Origin: UBA4416 sp964543545
GTDB lineage: Bacteria; Bacteroidota; Bacteroidia; B-17B0; Aurantibacillaceae
Direction of reading: 5' to 3'
DNA: 64,000 nucleotides
Assembly: GCA_964543545.1 (NCBI GenBank)
Contig: CAZIYT010000005.1
Location: 1-64,000 of the forward strand
Shown: one piece after another, positions 52,501-61,440 of the stretch
Position numbering within the stretch: the stretch's first letter is position 1
Layout of the letters: each line of letters starts with the position of its first letter
The notes under the pieces: model-generated
What the model saw: the letters and a program-made list of their open reading frames with translations, nothing else
What the model was told of the DNA's origin: nothing
Database searches by the model: none
Position numbers and translations under genes: made by a program

Positions 52501-54081
52501 TCAAAGCATTTTCAGCCGCTCTTCCTCCAGGTCGATCTGGTAGAGCTGGTCCCGGATGATCTCTTCATCGATCGTAACATCTTCGTTCAAGGCTGTCAGG
52601 TATTCCCGCTGGCTATCCAGCATCTCTATGAAGATCGCTTTGGTCTGGGCATCCATCCAGTCGTCATCACTTGCTTTCGCTTTTTCTTCCCAATGCTTCA
52701 TGAGTTTCTTCATTCCGGCATGGTCCTGCAGGCCGCTCTCGTATTTGTTTTTGAGGAATTGATTGATATGCTCCCGAAGTCCCCGCTTCATTTTTTGCTT
52801 TGCAAGCTCTGCCGATTCTTCGTTTACCGGATCAAATAAGCGGCTCCGCGTGATAAAGTAAGGAAGCGTAAGCCCCTGCACCAGCAAGGTAAGCAGGATC
52901 ACCACGAAGGTGATAAAGAGGATGAGGTTCCTGTAGGGAAAATCGGTGCCGTTGTCGAGGCTCACCGGTATGGCCAATGCCGCTGCCAGGGACACCACGC
53001 CGCGCATTCCCGTCCAGCCCAGCAGGAGCGGCATGAGTAGCCGCCTTCGCCGCGAGCCCCCACCGGGTGCTACGCTGGGGCGAAAGATCAGGGTTGCCAC
53101 CAGAGCGGCATAGGAGCTGATGATCCGGGCAAGGACCAGCACCACCGTTACCAATACGCCATAGCCAATGGCGGTAGACAAGGGAATGCCTTTGGCATGG
53201 AGCCCGTTCACGATTTCGGGAAGCTCGAGGCCGATGATGAGGAACACAATCCCGTTAAGAATAAAAATAAAGCTCTCCCACACGCCATAGCCCCGGATGC
53301 GGCTGGCGGCATTCAAAAACGACAAGCGCTGGTTGGACATGAATAAACCGCCGCTTACCACGGCCAGCACTCCGGAGCTATGAACCTGCTCCGTGATCCA
53401 GTACATAAAATAGGGCTCGATGATGGTCAACGCTATATCCGAAGGGGCATCTGTAGGCAAGCGCTTGTGCATCTGAACAAAGAGCCATCCGAGCAGCAAG
53501 CCGATCCCTACTCCGCCAACAACCATCCACAAAAAGCTCAGTGCTGCTTCGTGCCAGATGAACTGGCCGGTGCCCACTGTTACCAGCGCAAAGCGGAAAA
53601 TGATCAGTGAAGATGCATCATTCAGCAGGCTTTCGCCCTCCAGGATGGTGGCGGTAGCCCTTGGAATTCTGACGAATTTCATAATGGCCCCGGTGCTCAC
53701 GGCGTCGGGCGGCGACACGATGCCTCCCAACAAAAAGCCCAGCACCAGCGGAAAGCCCGGAATGAAATAATTGGTAACTACCGCTACCGACAGTGCTGTG
53801 AAAAACACCACCAGGAAAGCAAAGCTCCCGATAATGCGCCACCATTTTTTCATCTCCTTAAAAGAGATAGACCAGGCTGCTTCAAAGAGCAAAGGCGGAA
53901 GGAAGATGAAAAAGACCAGGTCGGGATCGACTTTCACCGCCGGAAGGCCCGGTACAAAGCTGATGAGCAAGCCGGCCACTACCAATAAAATTGGGTAAGC
54001 AATTCTGAGCTTAGCGGCCCACATTTCCAAAAGCACAATGGCCGCAATCATGGCCAGCAAAAAGGGTAAAATACTATGCAT
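52501..54081 (-). CDS. Na+/H+ antiporter (CPA1/NhaP-type)
   Basis: 526 residues with about 12 membrane helices up to residue 410 and a cytoplasmic helical tail of about 110 residues. FLPPLLFEAAWSI, GGIVSPPDAVSTGAIMKF and EGESLLNDASSLIIFRF are the conserved ion-binding blocks; the last contains the ND pair and the first the FEA motif of CPA1 exchangers. It exchanges Na+ (or K+) for H+ across the inner membrane. It has no obvious partner. The tail is very acidic and Lys-rich, probably regulatory. Confidence 0.93.
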   Translation of the reverse strand: MHSILPFLLAMIAAIVLLEMWAAKLRIAYPILLVVAGLLISFVPGLPAVKVDPDLVFFIFLPPLLFEAAWSISFKEMKKWWRIIGSFAFLVVFFTALSVAVVTNYFIPGFPLVLGFLLGGIVSPPDAVSTGAIMKFVRIPRATATILEGESLLNDASSLIIFRFALVTVGTGQFIWHEAALSFLWMVVGGVGIGLLLGWLFVQMHKRLPTDAPSDIALTIIEPYFMYWITEQVHSSGVLAVVSGGLFMSNQRLSFLNAASRIRGYGVWESFIFILNGIVFLIIGLELPEIVNGLHAKGIPLSTAIGYGVLVTVVLVLARIISSYAALVATLIFRPSVAPGGGSRRRRLLMPLLLGWTGMRGVVSLAAALAIPVSLDNGTDFPYRNLILFITFVVILLTLLVQGLTLPYFITRSRLFDPVNEESAELAKQKMKRGLREHINQFLKNKYESGLQDHAGMKKLMKHWEEKAKASDDDWMDAQTKAIFIEMLDSQREYLTALNEDVTIDEEIIRDQLYQIDLEEERLKML

Positions 54082-54161
54082 TAAAACAGGTATTGATTTT
54101 TGTATGGATTAACGAACATGAACTAAAGATACATACACTTTCGTAATTTCATACATCATCT

Positions 54162-54195
54162 AAAAAAAGCCTGCCCTTAACCAGGACAGGCTTTT
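54162..54195 (-). terminator. Terminator of the epoxide hydrolase-like gene
   Basis: Stem AAAAGCCTG / CAGGCTTTT (extended by CC/GG with a mismatch), followed by a T-run on the minus strand, 63 bp after the stop. Confidence 0.8.
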
Positions 54196-54257
54196 GTAAG
54201 TGGAAGCATCTTATGTCGGGATCTTATGAATCCCTTTTTGAGCGTTCCCTTTTTTAT

Positions 54258-55460
54258 CTACTTAATGCTATAAAAAAAAGTTCTTAACTCCCCGGCGAAA
54301 ACGTCCGGCACCTCCATTGCTGCGAAATGCCCGCCTTCCTTCATTTTACGGAAGCTCACCACGTTCACAAAACGCTCTGCCCATTCTTTCGGAAACTGTG
54401 CTTCCCTCGGAAATAGCGCTATACCGGCAGGTACCTTCGATTTTTGCAATGGCTGCGCGCCCGACCATTGAGCCATCGCATCGGCTTTATACATCCTCAT
54501 AGAAGTGGCAACGGTTTGCGTGGTCCAATAGATCATGATGTTCGTGAGCAGCTCATCTTTACCGCCAAAGGCCTGTTCAATCATTTCGGGAGAAGCACCG
54601 GCATTGGTAAAGCTGAGAACCCAGGCAGCAAGTCCGGCCGGTGAATCGTTGAGGCCATAAGCCAGCGACTGCGGCTTGGTGGCCTGCACCATGGCGTAGG
54701 CGCCTTCGCTGTACCACCATTGCTGTACAAACTGGGCAAACTGCTTTTCAGCTTCCGTCATGGTATTGGGATCTTCCTGCCCCATCGGGTAACCGATATC
54801 CGTAAAATGCACACCCGCTACCACGTCCGGATATTTTGAAGCCAGGGCTTTGGTTACACCCATGCCCACATCGCCACCGGCCGCATAAAATCTGGTATAG
54901 CCGAGGTTTTCCGTCATCAGCGTTTTCCACAAATCAGCTACCGCCTCGCTCGTCATCGCCGTTTTATCGGAGAAGCCGAAGCCCGGAATGGATGGAATAA
55001 TCAGGTCGAAGCTTTGCTCGCCTTCTGTGAGAAGGGGAATAATCTTCTGAAAACGGAGGTAGCTATCCGGCCAGCCATGTGTGAGCACCAGGGGCTTTGC
55101 ATCCTTTCCTTTTCCTTTGATATACTGGAAATGGATTTTCACACCGTTTACTTCTGCAATGTACTGGGGATACTTGTTAAGCGCTTCCTCCTGCTTACGC
55201 CAGTCGTATTTCGTCAGCCAGTAGTTCACCAGGCCTTTCAGATAGGCTTCATTGGTTCCGAAGGTCCAGCCTGAGCCATCCGCTTCGCCGGGCCAGCGGG
55301 TGTTTTTCAAACGGTTCTGTAAATCATCCAACACCTGTTGGGAAACCGATACTTTAAATTCCGATACGTTTTTCATCGTTGTGTTTTTTTTAGTTTGTGA
55401 ATACAGGATAGTTGAACTCCATAAGAGTGATGCGAGAAGAAAATGCAGCTGCTTTGTCAT
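54258..55460 (-). CDS. Epoxide hydrolase-family alpha/beta hydrolase, exported
   Basis: 400 residues: signal peptide (MTKQLHFLLASLLWSS), epoxide-hydrolase N-terminal (EHN) domain at about 33-140 (VSQQVLDDLQNRLKNTRWPGE), then the hydrolase fold. The oxyanion motif is HGWPDS; the nucleophile Asp lies in AAGGDVGMGV, and the acid and His lie near the C-terminus (REAQFPKEWA, KEGGHFAAME). It probably opens epoxides to diols. A second Met at residue 29 (MKNVSEF) would give a cytoplasmic form. The gene is next to the divergently-controlled AraC gene on the same strand. Confidence 0.88.
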   Translation of the reverse strand: MTKQLHFLLASLLWSSTILYSQTKKNTTMKNVSEFKVSVSQQVLDDLQNRLKNTRWPGEADGSGWTFGTNEAYLKGLVNYWLTKYDWRKQEEALNKYPQYIAEVNGVKIHFQYIKGKGKDAKPLVLTHGWPDSYLRFQKIIPLLTEGEQSFDLIIPSIPGFGFSDKTAMTSEAVADLWKTLMTENLGYTRFYAAGGDVGMGVTKALASKYPDVVAGVHFTDIGYPMGQEDPNTMTEAEKQFAQFVQQWWYSEGAYAMVQATKPQSLAYGLNDSPAGLAAWVLSFTNAGASPEMIEQAFGGKDELLTNIMIYWTTQTVATSMRMYKADAMAQWSGAQPLQKSKVPAGIALFPREAQFPKEWAERFVNVVSFRKMKEGGHFAAMEVPDVFAGELRTFFYSIK

Positions 55461-55590
55461 AGTTTTAGGTTTTAGTGTTTTACTGAGACAAAGATAGACA
55501 TGCTATCCCCAGGCCGTTAGGACGGATGTCGGAAGAAATGGTAAGAAATTCGGTAGGGCGTATTTTTATACCAGGAAAGGAAAAATGGAA

Positions 55591-56460
55591 CTATACTTTG
55601 CGGTACTCGCCGGGCGTAGAACCGGCAAGCTTTTTAAACGACTTGCCAAAATGAGAAGCGTCATCATAACCCAGCCAATGGGAGATTTCCTGGATAGAAA
55701 GGGACGTTTGTTTCAACAAGCTTTTAGCTTCCATAATCACATATTCATCGATAAAGGCTTTGGCCGATTTGCCTACTTCCACCTGCAGGATCTCGCTGAG
55801 GTATTTGGGTGTGATGTTCAGCTTAAGCGCATAGTAGGCCACTTCCTTATGCTCCGGGAAATGCTCTGCTACCAGTTTCCGGAAGCTGCTCGTGACTTTT
55901 TCCCTGTTGGAGCTCCCATTGTTTTGGGATGAACCGTTGTGGCCGGCATGAAAGGAATTGGCCAGCATGATGATCGCATACACAATACCGGGAATGGCCT
56001 CCTTCTCTTCTTTCAGCTCTTTCAGTAGATCAAATAAGGCAGTCATTTTTTTCAGCTGCTCATCTGTCAGCCCGATCACATGATGGCCGCCATGAAAAAA
56101 GAAGGAAAGCGATTGTAAAAACGAATTAGACTTCATGTTCCCAAACAGCTCTTCCGTAAAGTAAATGGTATCGTGCTCAGCGGTGTAGTTTCCTGCCCAT
56201 TGGCACACCAGCCCCGGGCCAATAGTGGTCAGGCTTCCGGCCCTAACCGTAAAATCCGCGCTTCCTATTTTAAAAACATCCCCATCACCCGAATAGGTAA
56301 TCCCCAGCCCATAAGCAAAGGTCCGGAAAGGGAAATTGACATGGGCATTTTTATAGGTATGCCTGTCGGCTAAGAAGAATGGCGCCTGGGGGCTATGGGA
56401 ATTCTGATGCTTCAGAAATTCGTAGAGGTTGAATGATTTTAAATTAAGTTTTCGCTGCAT
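55591..56460 (-). CDS. AraC-family transcriptional regulator
   Basis: 289 residues: N-terminal cupin-like sensor (about 20-120) and C-terminal double HTH (about 190-285), with the second recognition motif IQEISHWLGYDDASHFGKSFKKLAG and final STPGEYRKV. The ligand is unknown. It lies upstream of the epoxide hydrolase gene on the same strand, 130 bp away, which suggests it may control that gene. Confidence 0.9.
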   Translation of the reverse strand: MQRKLNLKSFNLYEFLKHQNSHSPQAPFFLADRHTYKNAHVNFPFRTFAYGLGITYSGDGDVFKIGSADFTVRAGSLTTIGPGLVCQWAGNYTAEHDTIYFTEELFGNMKSNSFLQSLSFFFHGGHHVIGLTDEQLKKMTALFDLLKELKEEKEAIPGIVYAIIMLANSFHAGHNGSSQNNGSSNREKVTSSFRKLVAEHFPEHKEVAYYALKLNITPKYLSEILQVEVGKSAKAFIDEYVIMEAKSLLKQTSLSIQEISHWLGYDDASHFGKSFKKLAGSTPGEYRKV

Positions 56461-56588
56461 ACCGGTATTAGCTTATCCTCAAAGTGATGTGGTATCTGAA
56501 TGAACAAACTACCACTTGTAAAAATAATCATTTCAATGGATTTTATCCGGCCGGACGATAAAGCCTCAAATTCCGGGCGATCCTTGAT

Positions 56589-57713
56589 CTAAAACACCAC
56601 CTGCTCAGGATTGAGCTTTTCCCACTTTGTATCGCGCTGCTTTAAGAGAATGTATTTAAACGTGGAGCTCATAAAACGGTAATTGATCCTTATATGTAAG
56701 ATCATTGCATTCCGCAGGGGCCTGTAACATCCTAAAATGATAAGAGAAAGCGAACAGGCGAGCAGGGTCTTTGCATTAAATGATGTGTATACATAAAACA
56801 GGAAAGGAACAATTAACCCTAAAAGCACATAAGGAAGCAAAAGCTTTAAGTAGCGGTATAGCAGAAAGCGGATGATAATTGCTGTTGGAAGCTTTTTGAT
56901 GTCTTTCCAATAGCGGAACAAGAAGATCAGCAATCCCCTGGCCAATCTTTCCAGGCGGTTTTTATTGTAATATATCTCAAAGGGAACATCCGTGATCAGG
57001 GCCTCATTGGTTTGTATGAGCCTTTTCTTTTGAGTGATGGTTGAAATAATCGCAAACAGATCATCGAACAGGATGTCGCCTGGAAATTCAACAAACACAT
57101 TTTTTCTTTGCGCGTACAATGCGCCATGAATATTCAAACTTGAGCCGGAAATGCTTTCATGAAGACATATGGAGTTCAGGACAGACCTTATAAAAGACCT
57201 TTTTCCTTTTCTATCTGTATCGGATATGGTCGAGTTTACAACACCAATCTCAGGATCGTGAAAATAAGAAACCAGGGCCCTGACAGCACCGCTTCCGATA
57301 ATCTGCCGGCAGTCACTAAAGATCAGAATAGCGTGCCTGGCTTTTGCCACCGCACTGTTTAAGGCTAAAGGCTTGGTAAGATGCTCTTCGATAATAACCG
57401 ATCTAAAGCCGGGAACATGGTCAAATTCTGCCAGGATCCTGTTCGTGCCGTCGGTGGAGCCTGCCGATACAACAATGATCTCCGATCCCGGAATCCACTC
57501 CTCTTCTGATAAAAAGAAGTTGAGCTTATCCCTGATCAGTTTTTCTTCATTATAGGATGCGATAATGATGCTTACAGGAGGAGAAAAAGATTCCGATCTG
57601 TTGACCGGTCTCTTCACAAATCGGGCCCTCACAGAAGCAAAGAACGGGTATGTTACTAAAACAGCAATAACCAGTACCGAAAACGAAAATAGTATGAGCA
57701 ATGCCTCAGCCAT
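56589..57713 (-). CDS. Membrane glycosyltransferase family 2
   Basis: 374 residues: an N-terminal membrane helix (6-27), a GT-A domain (about 45-270) and two to three C-terminal helices (about 285-335). Motifs are VSIIIASYNEEKLI, SAGSTDG, the metal-binding FSDCR and the acceptor-side ILFDD; the last matches the ED/DD base of processive or polysaccharide GT2 enzymes. No QxxRW is seen. It overlaps the deacetylase stop by 8 bp, so they are coupled and act together in making a surface polysaccharide. Confidence 0.88.
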   Translation of the reverse strand: MAEALLILFSFSVLVIAVLVTYPFFASVRARFVKRPVNRSESFSPPVSIIIASYNEEKLIRDKLNFFLSEEEWIPGSEIIVVSAGSTDGTNRILAEFDHVPGFRSVIIEEHLTKPLALNSAVAKARHAILIFSDCRQIIGSGAVRALVSYFHDPEIGVVNSTISDTDRKGKRSFIRSVLNSICLHESISGSSLNIHGALYAQRKNVFVEFPGDILFDDLFAIISTITQKKRLIQTNEALITDVPFEIYYNKNRLERLARGLLIFLFRYWKDIKKLPTAIIIRFLLYRYLKLLLPYVLLGLIVPFLFYVYTSFNAKTLLACSLSLIILGCYRPLRNAMILHIRINYRFMSSTFKYILLKQRDTKWEKLNPEQVVF

Positions 57714-58470
57714 GTTTTAATAGTTTCCTGTTTATTTTCTCAGACAGTCCGGGCCCTAAAATGGCCTTTGCACTTTTCTTCATAAAAAACCCTAATCGGA
57801 TCTTTAAGGGAAGCTTCCCATTACTTTGCAAAACCTTTCTAAGCGCATCTATCGACAAATCGCTTGTCATATTCCACCTGTATAACAGGAAGGAAGTCTT
57901 ATCAACAGAATTACAGGTCAAGCCGGTTGCCAGTACAGATTCATAACCCAATTTTTTTGCCAGCTCAAGGATCTTTGCATGATACCTTCCATAAGGCAGG
58001 GCAAAATGCTTAACCGGTTTGTTAATGTTCTGTTCGATCAGTTCCTTAGAGTCTTTCAGTTCGTTTTTTATTTCTGGTAACGCAAGATCTGTCAGGATAT
58101 TATGTGAAGTGCTGTGGGAACCTATTTCAAAACCCCTTTCGGATATGATTTTGAGATCTTCCCAGCTTAACCTGTTAGGTTCTCCTACCCGGCCGGTGAT
58201 CGGAAAAAAAATTGCCGGAAACTTATACGCTTCCAGCAAGGGCACAACCTCTGTGAGGTCTGACCTGTATCCATCATCAAAAGAAAGCATGACTGCATAA
58301 TCTTCCGGTGAATGATCAGCCATGAGGCTTTCCGGGCTTCTCACAGGTATCTTAAGACTTTGGATTAAATCCAGGTGCTGCCTGAAGGTTTGCGGAGCGA
58401 TTGTATATAAGCTATCATCTGAGGTATTCAGAGAAATGTGATGATAATTAAGAATAAGTATCTTCTTCAT
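57706..58470 (-). CDS. Polysaccharide deacetylase (NodB domain)
   Basis: 254 residues, NodB fold: catalytic motif MLSFDDGYRSDL (the first Asp is the base, the second binds metal), HSTSHN with the two His metal ligands near 118-122, and FALPYGRYH near 156-164. It removes N- or O-acetyl groups from a glycan. No signal peptide is evident, so it may act on a cytoplasmic lipid-linked intermediate. First gene of the GT2 operon and divergent from the FAD oxidoreductase gene. Confidence 0.9.
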   Translation of the reverse strand: MKKILILNYHHISLNTSDDSLYTIAPQTFRQHLDLIQSLKIPVRSPESLMADHSPEDYAVMLSFDDGYRSDLTEVVPLLEAYKFPAIFFPITGRVGEPNRLSWEDLKIISERGFEIGSHSTSHNILTDLALPEIKNELKDSKELIEQNINKPVKHFALPYGRYHAKILELAKKLGYESVLATGLTCNSVDKTSFLLYRWNMTSDLSIDALRKVLQSNGKLPLKIRLGFFMKKSAKAILGPGLSEKINRKLLKHG

Positions 58471-58587
58471 TAACCTGTATTATAGAGGGTAAGCGAATCT
58501 AAGGTAATTCCTATAATAACCAAAATAAACGTTTTCATAGTGAAATGTATTTCCAGGTAAAAAATAAGTATAGATTTGTGCTGACAG

Positions 58588-59910
58588 ATGAGCAACACCC
58601 CCATAGCGATAATCGGCGCAGGTCCTGCAGGACTTACGGCTGCTTACTTTTTACTTGAAAAAGGAATTGCCGTTAACGTTTATGAAGCGGGAAGTGAAAT
58701 CGGCGGTTTGAGCGGATCCATCAATTGCTTCGGAAAATCCTTTGACAGAGGGCCGCATATATTTCTAGAAAGCTCACAACCCGAAGCCGTCAGGTTCTGG
58801 AAGGAAATCGGCGGTGAAGATCTCTTAAGCATGCCGTTAAGCCGGGGAATGATCCTTCATAAAAAAATCATTGGCTTTCCGCCGGGTCCCGCAGCCATGT
58901 TAAAGACTCTGGGTGTTTTTAAATGTAGCCAGGCAGCAATAAGCACTGTCATAGCAAAGCTGCGCCGGAAAAAAAGCTTTAGCAGCTCCGGAGAGTTTTT
59001 CCGGAACCAGTACGGAAATTACTTCAGAGAAAATGTATTTAATCCGTTTTGCGAAAAGTACATGGGAATACCAGACGTAGAGGTCGATTCCAATTTTGCA
59101 ACCGGCTTAACCTCCTTTGTAAAAGAATCGGGCAAAACCGATGTTGTAACGGACGAGCAGAAACTCAAAAGCCTGATTTATCCGAAACAGGGAACTAAAA
59201 TGATCTGGTCAAGGATCGCTGAAAAAATGATCAGCAAAGGAGAGATCCATTTTGAGAAAAAGCTAATCAGAGTAAGCACTCAGGGCGATAAGGTAAGCAA
59301 ACTTTACTTCAGCGATGGAACAGAGGTATGCCCGGAAATAGTGATTACAAGCCTCCCTGTTGTTTTGCTTTTACATCTAATGGATAGTACTCCGCCCTCC
59401 ATACTGGAAATATGCAAGAAGTTGCAATACAGGAATACCGTTCTTGTCTATATTGAGTTATCAGGAGAGGCCTGCGACTTTCATTACGTAACGGCTTTTG
59501 ATCATAGCATCGAGGCCGGAAGGATAACCAATTTCAACAAATGGCAACTGGAATCGCTGACAAACAGCAAGGAAACCATTCTTTGTGTAGAGTACTGGTG
59601 CAGTAGCAGCGAACAAAACTGGACATGCAGTCATGATGAAATTAGCGCCAAAGCCGTTTCAGAGCTGACAGAAGCCGGCATTATCCGCAATGGGAAGGTC
59701 AGGAACACGCATGTGGTGCATATTGAAAAATCTCACCCGGTGTTAAGCACCGAACATGGCCCGGCATTAGCTGAAATAAACGACTACCTGGGCAAATTTA
59801 AAAACCTGGTTTTGGCTGGGCGGCATGCCACCTTCAAATGGGACGGTCAGGCTGATAATATAAGCGCCGGAATAAAGCTGGCAGACAGAATATCGGCGAT
59901 GGCCAGGTGA
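58588..59910 (+). CDS. FAD-dependent amine oxidase/UDP-galactopyranose mutase-like oxidoreductase
   Basis: 440 residues with an N-terminal FAD-binding motif (IAIIGAGPAGLTAAYFLLEKG), Glu34-type ribose ligand (VYEAGSEIGGL), the second conserved GPHIFLESS and a C-terminal FAD-closing DNISAGIKLADR. This is the layout of protoporphyrinogen-oxidase/desaturase and UDP-galactopyranose mutase-like families. Its place beside a GT2 and deacetylase suggests a sugar or polysaccharide precursor role; a carotenoid-type desaturase is the alternative. Cytoplasmic. Confidence 0.85.
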   Translation: MSNTPIAIIGAGPAGLTAAYFLLEKGIAVNVYEAGSEIGGLSGSINCFGKSFDRGPHIFLESSQPEAVRFWKEIGGEDLLSMPLSRGMILHKKIIGFPPGPAAMLKTLGVFKCSQAAISTVIAKLRRKKSFSSSGEFFRNQYGNYFRENVFNPFCEKYMGIPDVEVDSNFATGLTSFVKESGKTDVVTDEQKLKSLIYPKQGTKMIWSRIAEKMISKGEIHFEKKLIRVSTQGDKVSKLYFSDGTEVCPEIVITSLPVVLLLHLMDSTPPSILEICKKLQYRNTVLVYIELSGEACDFHYVTAFDHSIEAGRITNFNKWQLESLTNSKETILCVEYWCSSSEQNWTCSHDEISAKAVSELTEAGIIRNGKVRNTHVVHIEKSHPVLSTEHGPALAEINDYLGKFKNLVLAGRHATFKWDGQADNISAGIKLADRISAMAR

Positions 59911-60040
59911 TTTTTCGCTTAAAGATAAATCGCTATAACAGGCTCTGCTCCGGATTGGCGGTATATTCACTATAAATCTTAGCGTATTTCTCCGAATATA
60001 AAACGAACAGAATACACTCTGGAATGACAACGTGTGTATC

Positions 60041-60180
60041 ATCCTGAACTAAGTTGACAATGCTAATTATTAATCCTGATAGGAGTTTACACTGCTTTTT
60101 GTTAATCCTGGAATAAGTTTGCTCCCATTTCCTGAATCTGGTTTATGGCGCTTCCTGTTCATCCCAAAGCGCGGTTAACA
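60041..60180 (-). mobile_element. Fossil IS21-type terminal end with three 32-bp repeats
   Basis: ATCCTG recurs at 60041, 60073 and 60105, exactly 32 bp apart, each as part of a degenerate unit that reads, on the minus strand, roughly GTAAACTTATTCAGGAT. The array ends near GTTAACA (60174-60180), i.e. TGTTAAC as the outer end. IS21-type elements begin with TG and carry several internal terminal repeats of this sort. No transposase gene remains. The identification is by pattern only. Confidence 0.5.
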
Positions 60181-60192
60181 CTCCGTTATACG

Positions 60193-60969
60193 CTACACAA
60201 TTCCTAATCCCAATAGAACTGAAAAAAACAACAGCATTATTCCCACCAAAAATTGCAGGCTCTTAATTGTTATCTTTTTTAGCACCTTATTTCCAATCAA
60301 TGCTCCCGTAAAAGCTGAAAGTGTTGCACATACGAGAAGCGTGTAATCTATACTGCTTCTTATTTTCATTATATCAGCGGAGTAAATTATTAATCTAGAC
60401 ACATCAATTAATACCGCTATAACTACACCGGTTGCAATAAATTGCTCTTTCGATAAATTAGCTCTAATTAGAAATGCAGTTCTTAAAGCACCTTGATTTC
60501 CAGAAAGCCCACCAAAAAAGCCGCTTAATATACCTCCTAAAGGCATGAATTTTTGGTTAAAGCTCATCATAGTTAGATGAGGAATTAGGTCAAAAAGAGA
60601 AAAAACAGCTAATAGAACAGCAATAGTTATTTTAACTGGTGTGATATAAAACATTTTGCCCGACATAGTGTAGTTACCTAGCGGGCCTATTTCTGTAATT
60701 AAGGTGAGAACGTAAGCTCCTAACAATGCCGAAAATATTGCGGGTATTCCGAACCTCAGAATTACCAGCTTATTGGCATTGCGCCCTGTAAAACTTAGTT
60801 TAAAAAGATTGTTTAAAAAATGAACTATCGCGGTTAAGGAGATGGCGACCTCAATTGGAAAAAACATTGCAAAGACGGGTACGAGAATTGTTCCAAGCCC
60901 AAACCCTGAAAAGAAAGTTAAACCAGATCCAATCAAGGCAAAAACACAAACCACTAGATATACTACCAT
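60193..60969 (-). CDS. TauE/SafE (TSUP) sulfite/anion exporter-like permease
   Basis: 258 residues with about eight hydrophobic helices; the N-terminal half has the TSUP pattern ALIGSGLTFFSGFGLGTILVP and the second half GGILSGFFGGLSGNQGALRTAF, matching the repeated GxxxGxxGxGGG family signature. It moves small anions (sulfite, sulfoacetate or sulfur compounds) across the inner membrane; the substrate is unknown. It is visibly A+T-rich and lies between the IS21-type end and the IS3 remnant, so it was probably imported. Confidence 0.88.
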   Translation of the reverse strand: MVVYLVVCVFALIGSGLTFFSGFGLGTILVPVFAMFFPIEVAISLTAIVHFLNNLFKLSFTGRNANKLVILRFGIPAIFSALLGAYVLTLITEIGPLGNYTMSGKMFYITPVKITIAVLLAVFSLFDLIPHLTMMSFNQKFMPLGGILSGFFGGLSGNQGALRTAFLIRANLSKEQFIATGVVIAVLIDVSRLIIYSADIMKIRSSIDYTLLVCATLSAFTGALIGNKVLKKITIKSLQFLVGIMLLFFSVLLGLGIV

Positions 60970-61170
60970 AATTATTGTCGTTGCTGCGACTTTACAATTT
61001 TGAATTTCACATAAAATTAGTTTAAAAAATCAGATATTCAACTCAGTCAGAAGGGTTGATCCGACAGGTTCTACGGCGGCCTCAATTCTTTGCTCCGTTA
61101 AAGCTATTTTTAAATGGCTTTTTTCTTTTGTTATTCGACTTATCAATGCTTTTGAAAGCCCGATTCGGAG

Positions 61171-61345
61171 TTAAAAATCGCAACTCAGATGAGGGCGCTG
61201 TTCATTGTAGATCTCTATGGCTTTGGCTACTGATTCTTTGCCGGATTCATAGCTTTCTTAAAGCTTTATAAATTCTTTCGGTAAGTGTATTCTCATAGGG
61301 ATCTCCATGCTCGGTCATACGAATTCTAATGGCCGGAGCATTATA
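61171..61345 (-). pseudogene. Degraded IS3-family transposase C-terminus
   Basis: On the minus strand, one frame reads PAIRIRMTEHGDPYENTLTE followed by RIYKAL, typical of the DDE integrase block of IS3 transposases; a stop and frameshift follow, then another frame reads AKAIEIYNEQRPHLSCDF and stops at 61171. Only about 55 codons of the 3' end of the gene remain. No terminal repeats can be assigned. Confidence 0.8.
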
Positions 61346-61357
61346 GCTAACCCGCTA

Positions 61358-61378
61358 CGCAGGATTTGAAATCCTGCG
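61358..61378. repeat. Palindrome CGCAGGATTT-GA-AATCCTGCG
   Basis: A near-perfect 21-bp inverted repeat in the gap between the IS3 remnant and the dapD terminator; a type of palindrome that is often dispersed in Bacteroidota intergenic DNA. Only one copy seen here. Confidence 0.5.
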
Positions 61379-61388
61379 CCTCTTAAAA

Positions 61389-61424
61389 CAAAAAAAGCCT
61401 GTCCTGTATTCAGAACAAGCTTTT
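61389..61424 (-). terminator. Terminator of dapD
   Basis: On the minus strand the stem AAAAGC-TGT-CTG pairs with CAG-ACA-GCTTTT (two mismatches), followed by a T-run. It lies 17 bp after the dapD stop. Confidence 0.7.
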
Positions 61425-61440
61425 CAAAATGTATACACAA

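Noticed and set aside
59933..60142. ATG-less minus-strand frame of about 69 codons ending near the FAD oxidoreductase gene
   Set aside because: It runs through the 32-bp repeats of the IS21-type end and has no start codon or family resemblance.
61056..61271. Plus-strand 71-codon frame
   Set aside because: It is antisense to the IS3 transposase remnant, whose conserved sequence reads on the minus strand.
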